The notes beneath the pieces are model-generated. The model was not told the origin of the DNA and ran no database searches. It worked only from the letters and a program-made list of their open reading frames with translations. A stretch of DNA of 64,000 bases from Gordius sp. MW1 (taxonomy: Eukaryota; Nematomorpha; Gordioida; Gordea; Gordiidae), in the NCBI GenBank assembly GCA_964036665.1, contig OZ038528.1, positions 9,740,501-9,804,500 on the forward strand, in the 5' to 3' direction. A program made the translations under genes and the position numbers. Shown in pieces: positions 14,501-28,081 of this stretch. How positions within the stretch are numbered: the first letter of the stretch is position 1; the number at the start of each line of letters is the position of its first letter.

Positions 14501-16807
14501 TAAGTTGCGAGAACTATCCTTTTTACAAAAGACAACGTTTTATTGTTGCGATTAGTTTGTTGTATCGCAACGTGATGCTTAATTTTTGAAAATGGCTCTA
14601 TGCGATCATGATTTCAAAGTAATAGTTTTCAGATTCTGATATATTTTTACTTGGGATCATGGAAACCACGTCTGAAAACGACAACTTTCATCGGATGCAT
14701 ACGGTTGAAAGAAAAATATGTGAAAAATTTCGAGGTAAAAATATTTATTTTTTTCAATTCTATGTGAAAGAGCATAAAAAATATATAAAAGTAAGCCAAT
14801 TTGAGAATCCTATTATGCTCGATTGACTTCCGAAAAGAGGTTTTAAGTTGCGAGAACTATCATTTTGACAAAAGACAACGTTTTATTGTTGCGATTAGTT
14901 TGTTGTATCGCTACGTGATGCTTAATTTTTAAAAATGGCTCTATGCGATCATGATTTCAAAGTAATAGTTTTCAGATTCTGATAAATTTTTACTTGGGAT
15001 CATGGAAACCACGTCTGAAAACGACAACTTTCATCGGGTGCATACGGTTGAAAGAAAAATATGTGAAAAATATTGAGGTAAAAATATTTATTTTTTTCGA
15101 TTCTATGTGAAAGAGCATGAAAAAATATATAAACCTCGATTGACTTCCGAAAAGAGGTTTTAAGTTGCGAGAACTATCATTTTGACAAAAGACAACGTTT
15201 TATTGTTGCGATTAATTTGTTGTATCGCAACGTGAGTGCTTAATTTTTCAAAAATGCACTATGCGATCATGATTTTAAAGTAATAGTTTTCTGATTCTGA
15301 TAAATTTTTACTTTTTATCATCGAAACCACGTCTGAAAACCACAACTTTTATCGGATGCATACAGTTGAAAGAAAAATATGTGAAAAAATTTGAGGTAAA
15401 AATATGTATTTTTTTCGATTCTATGTGAAAGAGCATAAAAAAATATATAAAAGTAAGCCAATTTGATAATCGTATTATCCTCGATTGACTTCCGAAAAGA
15501 GGTTTTAAGTTGCGAGAACTATCATTTTTACATAAGACAACGTTTTATTGTTGCGATTAGTTTGTTGTATCGCAACGTGATGCTTAATTTTTGAAAATGG
15601 CTCTATGCGATCATGATTTCAAAGTATTAGTTTTCAGATTCTGATATATTTTTACTTGGGATCATGGAAACCACGTCTGAAAACGACAACTTTCATCGGA
15701 TGCATACGGTTGAAAGAAAAATATGTGAAAATTTTGAGGTAAAAATATTTATTTTTTTCGATTCTATGTGAAAGAGCATGAAAAAATATATAAAAGTAAG
15801 CCAATTTGAGAATCCTATTATCCTCGATTGACTTTCGAAAAGAGGTTTTAAGTTGCGAGAACTAACATTTTGACAAAAGACAACGTTTTCTTGTTGCGAT
15901 TAGTTTGTTGTATCGCAACGTGATGCTTAATTTTTGAAAATGGCTCTATGCTAACATGATTTCAAAGTAATAGTTTTCAGATTCTGATAAATTTTTACTT
16001 GGGATCATGGAAACCACGTCTGAAAACGACAACTTTCATCGGATGCATACGGTTGAAAGAAAAACATGTGAAAAATTTTGAGGTAAAAATATTTATTTTT
16101 TTCGATTCTATGTGAAAGAGCATGAAAAAATATATAAAAGTAAGCCAATTTGAGAATCCTATTATCCTCGATTGACTTCCGAAAAGAGGTTTTAAGTTGC
16201 GAGAACTATCATTTTGACAAAAGACAACGTTTTCTTGTTGCGATTAGTTTGTTATATCGCAACGTGATGCTTAATTTTAGAAAATGGCTCTATGCGATCA
16301 TGATTTCAAAGTAAAAGTTTTCAGATTCTGATAAATTTTTACTTGGGATCATGGAAACCACCTCTAAAAATGACAACTTTCATCGGATGCATACATTTGA
16401 AAGAAAAATATGTGAAAATTTTGAGGTAAAAATATTTATTTTTTTCAATTCTATGTGAAAGAGCATGAAAAAATATATAAAAGTAAGCCAATTTGAGAAT
16501 CCTATCATCCTCGATTGACTTCCAAAAAGAGGTTTTAAGTTGCGAGAACTATCATTTTGACAAAAGACAACGTTTTATTGTTGCGATTAGTTTCTTGTAT
16601 CGCAACGTGATGCTTAATTTTTGAAAATGGCTCTATGCGATCATGATTTTAAAGTAATAGTTTTCAGATTCTGATAAATTTTTACTTGGGATCATAGAAA
16701 CCACGTCTGAAAACCACAACTTTCATCGGATGAATACGGTTCAAAGAAAAATGTATGAAAAATTTTGAGGTAAAAATATTTATTTTTTTCAATTCTATGT
16801 GAAAGAG
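11510..16807 (+). repeat. Tandem block duplication, offset 2,697 bp
   Basis: About 11510-14110 and 14207-16807 share the same ordered private variants at a constant offset of 2,697 bp. These include 'atacagttg', 'atcgctacg...atttttaaaaatgg', 'gactttcgaaaag', 'gaactaacatttt' and 'atacatttgaaag', plus a truncated monomer at 12434 and 15131. In the truncated monomer 'ataaa' joins directly to 'cctcg', losing 27 bp. A third truncated monomer of the same form lies at about 14126. The copies diverge at both ends, which gives the approximate limits. The block holds about eight monomers. Confidence 0.85.
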
Positions 16808-17499
16808 CATAAAAAAATATATAAAAGTAAGCCAATTTGAGAATCCTATTATCCTCGATTGACTTCCGAAAAGAGGTTTTAAGTTGCGAGAACTATCATT
16901 TTTACAAAAGACAACGTTTTATTGTTGCGATTAATTTGTTGTATCGCAACGTGAGTGCTTAATTTTTCAAAAATGCACTATGCGATCATGATTTTAAAGT
17001 AATAGTTTTCTGATTCTGATAAATTTTTACTTTTTATCATCGAAACCACGTCTGAAAACCACAACTTTCATCGGATGCATACAGTTGAAAGAAAAATATG
17101 TGAAAAATTTTGAGGTAAAAATATGTATTTTTTTCGATTCTATGTGAAAGAGCATGAAAAAATATATAAAAGTAAGCCAATTTGATAATCGTATTATCCT
17201 CGATTGACTTCCGAAAAGAGGTTTTAAGTTGCGAGAACTATCATTTTTACAAAAGACAACGTTTTATTGTTGCGATTAGTTTGTTGTATCGCAACGTGAT
17301 GCTTAATTTTTGAAAATGGCTCTATGCGATCATGATTTCAAAGTAATAGTTTTCAGATTCTGATATATTTTTACTTGGGATCATGGAAACCACGTCTGAA
17401 AACGACAACTTTCATCGGATGCATACGGTTGAAAGAAAAATATGTGAAAAATTTCGAGGTAAAAATATTTATTTTTTTCAATTCTATGTGAAAGAGCAT

Positions 17500-20400
17500 G
17501 AAAAAATATATAAAAGTAAGCCAATTTGAGAATCCTATCATCCTCGATTGACTTCCGAAAAGAGGTTTTAAGTTGCGAGAACTATCATTTTGACAAAAGA
17601 CAACGTTTTCTTGTTGCGATTAGTTTGTTGTATCGCTACGTGATGCTTAATTTTTAAAAATGGCTCTATGCGATCATGATTTCAAAGTAATAGTTTTCAG
17701 ATTCTGATAAATTTTTACTTGGGATCATGGAAACCACGTCTGAAAACGACAACTTTCATCGGATGCATACGGTTGAAAGAAAAATATGTGAAAAATATTG
17801 AGGTAAAAATATTTATTTTTTTCGATTCTATGTGAAAGAGCATGAAAAAATATATAAAAGTAAGCCAATTTGAGAATCCTATTATCCTCGATTGACTTCC
17901 GAAAAGAGGTTTTAAGCTGCGAGAACTATCATTTTGACAAAAGACAACGTTTTCTTGTTGCGATTAGTTTGTTGTATCGCAACGTGATGCTTAATTTTTG
18001 AAAATGGCTCTATGCGATCATGATTTCAAAGTAATAGTTTTCAGATTCTGATAAATTTTTACTTGGGATCATGGAAACCACGTCTGAAAACGACAACTTT
18101 CATCGGATGCATACGGTTGAAAGAAAAATATGTGAAAAATATTGAGGTAAAAATATTTATTTTTTTCGATTCTATGTGAAAGAGCATGAAAAAATATATA
18201 AAAGTAAGCCAATTTGAGAATCCTATCATCCTCGATTGACTTCCGAAAAGAGGTTTTAAGCTGCGAGAACTATCATTTTGACAAAAGACAACGTTTTCTT
18301 GTTGCGATTAGTTTGTTGTATCGCAACGTAATGCTTTATTTCTGAAAATGGCTCTATGCGATCATGATTTCAAAGTAATAGTTTACAGATTCTGATAAAT
18401 TTTTACTTGGGATCATAGAAACCACGTCTTAAAACCACAACTTTCATCGGATGAATACGGTTCAAAGAAAAATATATGAAAAATTTTGAGGTAAAAATAT
18501 TTATTTTTTTCAATTCTATGTGAAAGAGCATAAAAAAATATATAAAAGTAAGCCAATTTGAGAATCCTATTATCCTCGATTGACTTCCGAAAAGAGGTTT
18601 TAATTTGCGAGAACTATCATTTTGACAAAAGACAACGTTTTATTGTTGCGATTAATTTGTTGTATCGCAACGTGAGTGCTTAATTTTTAAAAAATGCACT
18701 ATGCGATCATGATTTTAAAGTAATAGTTTTCTGATTCTGATAAATTTTTACTTTTTATCATCGAAACCACGTCTGAAAACCACAACTGTCATCGGATGCA
18801 TACAGTTGAAAGAAAAATATGTGAAAAATTTCGAGGTAAAAATATTTATTTTTTTTCAATTCTATGTGAAAGAGCATAAAAAAATATATAAAAGTAAGCC
18901 AATTTGATAATCGTATTATCCTCGATTGACTTCCGAAAAGAGGTTTTAAGTTGCGAGAACTATCATTTTTACAAAAGACAACGTTTTATTGTTGCGATTA
19001 GTTTGTTGTATCGCAACGTGATGCTTAATTTTTGAAAATGGCTCTATGCGATCATGATTTCAAAGTAATAGTTTTCAGATTCTGATATATTTTTACTTGG
19101 GATCATGGAAACCACGACTGAAAACGACAACTTTCATCGGATGCATACGGTTGAAAGAAAAATATGTGAAAAATTTCGAGGTAAAAATATTTATTTTTTT
19201 CGATTCTATGTGAAAGAGCATAAAAAATATATAAAAGTAAGCCAATTTGAGCATCCTATTATCCTCGATTGACTTCCGAAAAGAGGTTTTAAGTTGCGAG
19301 AACTATCATTTTGACAAAAGACAACGTTTTCTTGTTGCGATTAGTTTGTTGTATCGCTACGTGATGCTTAATTTTTAAAAATGGCTCTATGCGATCATGA
19401 TTTCAAAGTAATAGTTTTCAGATTCTGATAAATTTTTACTTGGGATCATGGAAACCACGTCTGAAAACGACAACTTTCATCGGATGCATACGGTTGAAAG
19501 AAAAATATGTGAAAAATATTGAGGTAAAAATATTTATTTTTTTCGATTCTATGTGAAAGAGCATGAAAAAATATATAAAAGTAAGCCAATTTGAGAATCC
19601 TATTATCCTCGATTGACTTCCGAAAAGAGGTTTTAAGCTGCGAGAACTATCATTTTGACAAAAGACAACGTTTTCTCGTTGCGATTAGTTTGTTGTATCG
19701 CAACGTGATGCTTAATTTTTGAAAATGGCTCTATGCGATCATGATTTCAAAGTAATAGTTTTCAGATTCTGATAAATTTTTACTTGGGATCATGGAAACC
19801 ACGTCTGAAAACGACAACTTTCATCGGATGCATACGGTTGAAAGAAAAATATGTGAAAAATATTGAGGTAAAAATATTTATTTTTTTCGATTCTATGTGA
19901 AAGAGCATGAAAAAATATATAAAAGTAAGCCAATTTGAGAATCCTATCATCCTCGATTGACTTCCGAAAAGAGGTTTTAAGCTGCGAGAACTATCATTTT
20001 GACAAAAGACAACGTTTTCTTGTTGCGATTAGTTTGATGTATCGCAACGTAATGCTTTATTTCTGAAAATGGCTCTATGCGATCATGATTTCAAAGTAAT
20101 AGTTTACAGATTCTGATAAATTTTTACTTGGGATCATAGAAACCACGTCTTAAAACCACAACTTTCATCGGATGAATACGGTTCAAAGAAAAATATATGA
20201 AAAATTTTGAGGTAAAAATATTTATTTTTTTCAATTCTATGTGAAAGAGCATAAAAAAATATATAAAAGTAAGCCAATTTGAGAATCCTATTATCCTCGA
20301 TTGACTTCCGAAAAGAGGTTTTAATTTGCGAGAACTATCATTTTGACAAAAGACAACGTTTTATTGTTGCGATTAATTTGTTGTATCGCAACGTGAGTGC

Positions 20401-21050
20401 TTAATTTTTCAAAAATGCACTATGCGATCATGATTTTAAAGTAATAGTTTTCTGATTCTGATAAATTTTTACTTTTTATCATCGAAACCACGTCTGAAAA
20501 CCACAACTGTCATCGGATGCATACAGTTGAAAGAAAAATATGTGAAAAATTTCGAGGTAAAAATATTTATTTTTTTTCGATTCTATGTGAAAGAGCATAA
20601 AAAAATATATAAAAGTAAGCCAATTTGATAATCGTATTATCCTCGATTGACTTCCGAAAAGAGGTTTTAAGTTGCGAGAACTATCATTTTTACAAAAGAC
20701 AACGTTTTATTGTTGCGATTAGTTTGTTGTATCGCAACGTGATGCTTAATTTTTGAAAATGGCTCTATGCGATCATGATTTCAAAGTAATAGTTTTCAGA
20801 TTCTGATATATTTTTACTTGGGATCATGGAAACCACGACTGAAAACGACAACTTTCATCGGATGCATACGGTTGAAAGAAAAATATGTGAAAAATTTCGA
20901 GGTAAAAATATTTATTTTTTTCGATTCTATGTGAAAGAGCATAAAAAATATATAAAAGTAAGCCAATTTGAGAATCCTATTATCCTCGATTGACTTCCGA
21001 AAAGAGGTTTTAAGTTGCGAGAACTATCATTTTGACAAAAGACAACGTTT
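17500..21050 (+). repeat. Five-monomer tandem duplication, period 1,721 bp
   Basis: The rare marker 'cgtaatgctttatttctg' occurs at about 18331 and 20052, exactly 1,721 bp apart. Surrounding variants follow in the same order at the same spacing: 'atcgctacgtgatg', 'taatttgcgag', 'gtgagtgc...tgcactatg' and 'accacgactgaaaacg'. The two copies are about 17.5-19.3 kb and 19.2-21.05 kb and contain about five monomers each. Single differences, such as 'gagcatcc' near 19250, separate the copies. Confidence 0.8.
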
Positions 21051-24000
21051 TCTTGTTGCGATTAGTTTGTTGTATCGCTACGTGATGCTTAATTTTTGAA
21101 AATGGCTCTATGCTAACATGATTTCAAAGTAATAGTTTTCAGATTCTGATAAATTTTTACTTGGGATCATCGAAACCACGTCTGAAAACGACAACTTTCA
21201 TCGGATGCATACGGTTGAAAGAAAAATATGTGAAAAATATTGAGGTAAAAATATTTATTTTTTTTCGATTCTATGTGAAAGAGCATGAAAAAATATATAA
21301 AAGTAAGCCAATTTGAGAATCCTATTATCCTCGATTGACTTCCGAAAAGAGGTTTTAAGTTGCGATAACTATCATTTTGACAAAAGACAACGTTTTCTTG
21401 TTGCGATTAGTTTGTTGTATCGCTACGTGATGCTTAATTTTTGAAAATGGCTCTATGCTAACATGATTTCAAAGTAATAGTTTTCAGATTCTGATAAATT
21501 TTTACTTGGGATCATCGAAACCACGTCTGAAAACGACAACTTTCATCGGATGCATACGGTTGAAAGAAAAATATGTGAAAAATATTGAGGTAAAAATATT
21601 TATTTTTTTTCGATTCTATGTGAAAGAGCATGAAAAAATATATAAAAGTAAGCCAATTTGAGAATCCTATTATCCTCGATTGACTTCCGAAAAGAGGTTT
21701 TAAGCTGCGAGAACTATCATTTTGACAAAAGACAACGTTTTCTTGTTGCGATTAGTTTGTTATATCGCAACGTGATGCTTAATTTTTGAAAATGGCTCTA
21801 TGCGATCATGATTTCAAAGTAATAGTTTTCAGATTCTGATAAATTTTTACTTGGGATCATGGAAACCACGTCTGAAAACGACAACTTTCATCGGATGCAT
21901 ACGGTTGAAAGAAAAATATGTGAAAATTTTGAGGTAAAAATATTTATTTTTTTTGATTCTATGTGAAAGAGCATGAAATAATATATAAAAGTAAGCCAAT
22001 TTGAGAATCCTATTATCCTCGATTGACTTCCGAAAAGAGGTTTTAAGCTGCGAGAACTATCATTTTGACAAAAGACAACGTTTCCTTGTTGCGATTAGTT
22101 TGTTGTATCGCAACGTGATGCTTAATTTTTAAAAATGGCTCTATGCGATCATGATTTCAAAGTAATAGTTTTCAGATTCTGATAAATTTTTACTTTGGAT
22201 CATGGAAACCACGTCTGAAAACGACAACTTTCATCGGATGCATACGGTTGAAAGAAAAATATGTGAAAAATTTCGAGGTAAAAATATTTATTTTTTTCGA
22301 TTCTATGTGAAAGAGCATGAAAAAATATATAAAAGTAAGCCAATTTGAGAATCCTATTATCCTCGATTGACTTCCGAAAAGAGGTTTTAAGCTGCGAGAA
22401 CTATAATTTTGACAAAAGACAACGTTTTATTGTTGCGATTAGTTTGTTGTATCGCAACGTGATGCTTAATTTCTGAAAATGGCTCTATGCGATCATGATT
22501 TCAAAGTAATAGTTTACAGATTCTGATAAATTTTTACTTGGGATCATAGAAACTACGTCTTAAAACCACAACTTTCATCGGATGAATACGGTTGAAAGAA
22601 AAATATGTGAAAAATTTCGAGGTAAAAATATTTATTTTTTTTGATTCTATGTGAAAGAGCATGAAAAAATATATAAAAGTAAGCCAATTTGAGAATCCTA
22701 TTATCCTCGATTGACTTCCGAAAAGAGGTTTTAAGTTGCGAGAACTATCATATTGACAAAAGACAACGTTTTCTTGTTGCGATTAGTTTGTTGTATCGCA
22801 ACGTGATGCTTAATTTTTGAAAATGGCTCTATGCGATCATGATTTCAAAGTAATAGTTTTCAGATTCTGATAAATTTTTACTTGGGATCATCGAAACCAC
22901 GTCTGAAAACGACAACTTTCATCGGATGCATACGGTTGAAAGTATGTGAAAAATTTTGAGGTAAAAATATTTATTTTTTTTCGATTCTATGTGAAAGAGC
23001 ATGAAAAAATATATAAAAGTAAGCCAATTTGAGAATCCTATTATCCTCGATTGACTTCCGAAAAGAGGTTTTAAGTTGCGAGAACTATCATTTTGACAAA
23101 AGACAACGTTTCCTTGTTGCGATTAGTTTGTTATATCGCAACGTGATGCTTAATTTTTAAAAATGGCTCTATGCGATCATGATTTCAAAGTAATAGTTTT
23201 CAGATTCTGATATATTTATACTTGGGATCATGGAAACCACGTCTGAAAATGACAACTTTCATCGGATGCATACGGTTGAAAGAAAAATATGTGAAAAATT
23301 TCGAGGTAAAAATATTTATTTTTTTCGATTCTATGTGAAGGAGCATGAAAAAATATATAAAAGTAAGCCAATTTGAGAATCCTATTATCCTCGATTGACT
23401 TCCGAAAAGAGGTTTTAAGCTGCGAGAACTATCATTTTGACAAAAGACAACGTTTTATTGCTGCGATTAGTTTGTTGTATCGCAACGTGATGCTTAATTT
23501 CTGAAAATGGCTCTATGCGATCATGATTTCAAAGTAATAGTTTTCAAATTCTGATAAATTTTTACTTGGGATCATGGAAACCACGTCTGATAACGACAAC
23601 TTTCATCGGATGAATACGGTTCAAAGAAAAATATGTGAAAAATTTCGATGTAAAAATATTTATTTTTTTTGATTCTATGTGAAAGAGCATGAAAAAATAT
23701 ATAAAAGTAAGCCAATTTGAGAATCCTATTATCCTCGATTGACTTCCGAAAAGAGGTTTTAATTACGAGAACTATCATTTTGACAAAAGACAACGTTTTA
23801 TTGGTGCGATTAATTTGTTGTATCGCAACGTGAGTGCTTAATTTTTCAAAAATGCACTATGCGATCATGATTTTAAAGTAATAGTTTTCTGATTCTGATA
23901 AATTTTTACTTTTTATCATCGAAACCACGTCTGAAAACCATAACTTTCATCGGATGCATACAGTTGAAAGAAAAATATGTGAAAAATTTTGAGGTAAAAA

Positions 24001-27000
24001 TATGTATTTTTTTCGATTCTATGTGAAAGAGCATAAAAAAATATATAAAAGTAAGCCAATTTGATAATAGTATTATCCTCGATTGACTTCCGAAAAGAGG
24101 TTTTAAGTTGCGAGAACTATCATTTTTACAAAAGACAACGTTTTATTGTTGCGATTAGTTTGTTGTATCGCAACGTGATGCTTAATTTTTGAAAATGGCT
24201 CTATGCGATCATGATTTCAAAGTAATAGTTTTCAGATTCTGATATATTTTTACTTAGGATCATGGAAACCACGTCTGAAAACGACAACTTTCATCGGATG
24301 CATACAGTTGAAAGAAAAATATGTGAAAAATTTTGAGGTAAAAATATGTATTTTTTTCGATTCTATGTGAAAGAGCATAAAAAAATATATAAAAGTAAGC
24401 CAATTTGAGATTAGTATTATCCTCGATTGACTTCCGAAAAGAGGTTTTAAGTTGCGAGAACTATCATTTTTACAAAAGACAACGTTTTATTGTTGCGATT
24501 AGTTTGTTGTATCGCAACGTGATGCTTAATTTTTGAAAATGGCTCTATGCGATCATGATTTCAAAGTAATAGTTTTCAGATTCTGATATATTTTTACTTG
24601 GGATCATTTAAACCACGTCTGAAAACGACAACTTTCATCGGATGCATACGGTTGAAAGAAAAATATGTGAAAAATTTCGAGGTAAAAATATTTATTTTTT
24701 CGATTCTATGTGAAAGAGCATGAAAAAATATATAAAAGTAAGCCAATTTGAGAATCCTATTATCCTCGATTGACTTCCGAAAAGAGGTTTTAAGCTGCGA
24801 GAACTATCATTTTGACAAAAGACAACGTTTTATTGCTGCGATTAGTTTCTTGTATCGCAACGTGATGCTTAATTTTTGAAAATGGCTCTATGCGATCATG
24901 ATTTCAAAGTAATAGTTTACAGATTCTGATAAATTTTTACTTGGGATCATAGAAACCACGTCTTTAAACCACAACTTTCATCGGATGAATACGGTTCAAA
25001 GAAAAATATATGAAAAACTTTGAGGTAAAAATATTTATTTTTTTCAATTCTATGTGAAAGAGCATGAAAAAATATATAAAAGTAAGCCATTTTGATAATC
25101 GTATTATCCTCGATTGACTTCCGAAAAGAGGTTTTAAGTTGCGAGAACTATCATTTTTACAAAAGACAACGTTTTATTGTTGCGATTAGTTTGTTGTATC
25201 GCAACGTGATGCTTAATTTTTGAAAATGGCTCTATGCGATCATGATTTCAAAGTAATAGTTTTCAGATTCTGATATATTTTTACTTGGGATCATGGAAAC
25301 CACGTCTGAAAACGACAACTTTCATCGGATGCATACGGTTGAAAGAAAAATATGTGAAAAACTTGGAGGTAAAAATATTTATATTTTTCAATTCTATGTG
25401 AAAGAGCATGAAAAAATATATAAAAGTAAGCCAATTTGAGAATCCTATTATCCTCGATTGACTTCCGAAAAGAGGTTTTAAGTTGCGAGAACTATCATTT
25501 TTACAAAAGACAACGTTTTATTGTTGCGATTAGTTTGTTGTATCGCTACGTGATGCTTAATTTTTGAAAATGGCTCTATGCGATCATGATTTCATAGTAA
25601 TAGTTTTCAGATTCTGATATATTTTTACTTGGGATCATGGAAACCACGTCTGAAAACGACAACTTTCATCGGATGCATACGGTTGAAAGAAAAATATGTG
25701 AAAAATTTCGAGGTAAAAATATTTATTTTTTCGATTCTATGTGAAAGAGCATGAAAAAATATATAAAAGTAAGCCAATTTGAGAATCCTATTATCCTCGA
25801 TTGACTTCCGAAAAGAGGTTTTAAGCTGCGAGAACTATCACTTTGACAAAAGACAACGTTTTCTTGTTGCGATTAGTTTGTTGTATCGCAACGTGATGCT
25901 TAATTTTTGAAAATGGCTCTATGCGATCATGATTTCAAAGTAATAGTTTTCAGATTCTGATAAATTTTTACTTGGGATCATGGAAACCACGTCTGAAAAC
26001 GACAACTTTCATCGGATGCATACGGTTGAAAGAAAAATATGTGAAAAATTTCGAGGTAAAAATATTTATTTTTTTCGATTCTATATGAAAGAGCATGAAA
26101 AAATATATAAAAGTAAGCCAATTTGAGAATCCTATTATCCTCGATTGACTTCCGAAAAGAGGTTTTAAGCTGCGAGAACTATCACTTTGACAAAAGACAA
26201 CGTTTTCTTGTTGCGATTAGTTTGTTGTATCGCAACGTGATGCTTAATTTTTGAAAATGGCTCTATGCGATCATGATTTCATAGTAATAGTTTTCAGATT
26301 CTGATATATTTTTACTTGGGATCATGGAAACCACGTCTGAAAACGACAACTTTCATCGGATGCATACGGTTGAAAGAAAAATATGTGAAAAATTTCGAGG
26401 TAAAAATATTTATTTTTTCGATTCTATGTGAAAGAGCATGAAAAAATATATAAAAGTAAGCCAATTTGAGAATCCTATTATCCTCGATTGACTTCCGAAA
26501 AGAGGTTTTAAGCTGCGAGAACTATCACTTTGACAAAAGACAACGTTTTCTTGTTGCGATTAGTTTGTTGTATCGCAACGTGATGCTTAATTTTTGAAAA
26601 TGGCTCTATGCGATCATGATTTCAAAGTAATAGTTTTCAGATTCTGATAAATTTTTACTTGGGATCATGGAAACCACGTCTGAAAACGACAACTTTCATC
26701 GGATGCATACGGTTGAAAGAAAAATATGTGAAAAATTTCGAGGTAAAAATATTTATTTTTTTCGATTCTATATGAAAGAGCATGAAAAAATATATAAAAG
26801 TAAGCCAATTTGAGAATCCTATTATCCTCGATTGACTTCCGAAAAGAGGTTTTAAGCTGCGAGAACTATCATTTTGACAAAAGACAACGTTTTATTGCTG
26901 CGATTAGTTTCTTGTATCGCAACGTGATGCTTAATTTCTGAAAATGGCTCTATGCGATCATGATTTCAAAGTAATAGTTTACAGATTCTGATAAATTTTT

Positions 27001-28081
27001 ACTTGGGATCATAGAAACCACGTCTTAAAACCACAACTTTCATCGGATGAATACGGTTCAAAGAAAAATATATGAAAAATTTTGAGGTAAAAATATTTAT
27101 TTTTTTTTGATTCTATGTGAAAGAGCATGAAAAAATATATAAAAGTAAGCCAATTTGAGAATCCTATTATCCTCGATTGACTTCCGAAAAGAGGTTTTAA
27201 GTTGCGAGAACTATCATTTTTACAAAAGACAACGTTTTATTGGTGCGATTAATTTGTTGTATCGCAACGTGAGTGCTTAATTTTTCAAAAATGCACTATG
27301 CGATCATGATTTTAAAGTAATAGTTTTCTGATTCTGATAAATTTTTACTTTTTATCATCGAAACCACGTCTGAAAACCACAACTTTCATCGGATGAATAC
27401 GGTTCAAAGAAAAATATATGAAAAATTTTGAGGTAAAAATATTTATTTTTTTTTGATTCTATGTGAAAGAGCATGAAAAAATATATAAAAGTAAGCCATT
27501 TTGATAATCGTATTATCCTCGATTGACTTCCGAAAAGAGGTTTTAAGTTGCGAGAACTATCATTTTTACAAAAGACAACGTTTTATTGTTGCGATTAGTT
27601 TGTTGTATCGCAACGTGATGCTTAATTTTTGAAAATGGCTCTATGCGATCATGATTTCAAAGTAATAGTTTTCAGATTCTGATATATTTTTACTTGGGAT
27701 CATGGAAACCACGTCTGAAAACGACAACTTTCATCGGATGCATACGGTTGAAAGAAAAATATGTGAAAAATTTCGAGGTAAAAGTATTTATTTTTTTTTG
27801 ATTCTATGTGAAAGAGCATGAAAAAATATATAAAAGTAAGCCAATTTGAGAATCCTATTATCCTCGATTGACTTCCGAAAAGAGGTTTTAAGCTGCGAGA
27901 ACTATCATTTTGACAAAAGACAACGTTTTATTGCTGCGATTAGTTTGTTGTATCGCAACGTGATGCTTAATTTTTGAAAATGGCTCTATGCGATCATGAT
28001 TTCAAAGTAATAGTTTTCAGATTCTGATATATTTTTACTTTTTATCATCGAAACCACGTCTGAAAACCACAACTTTCATCG

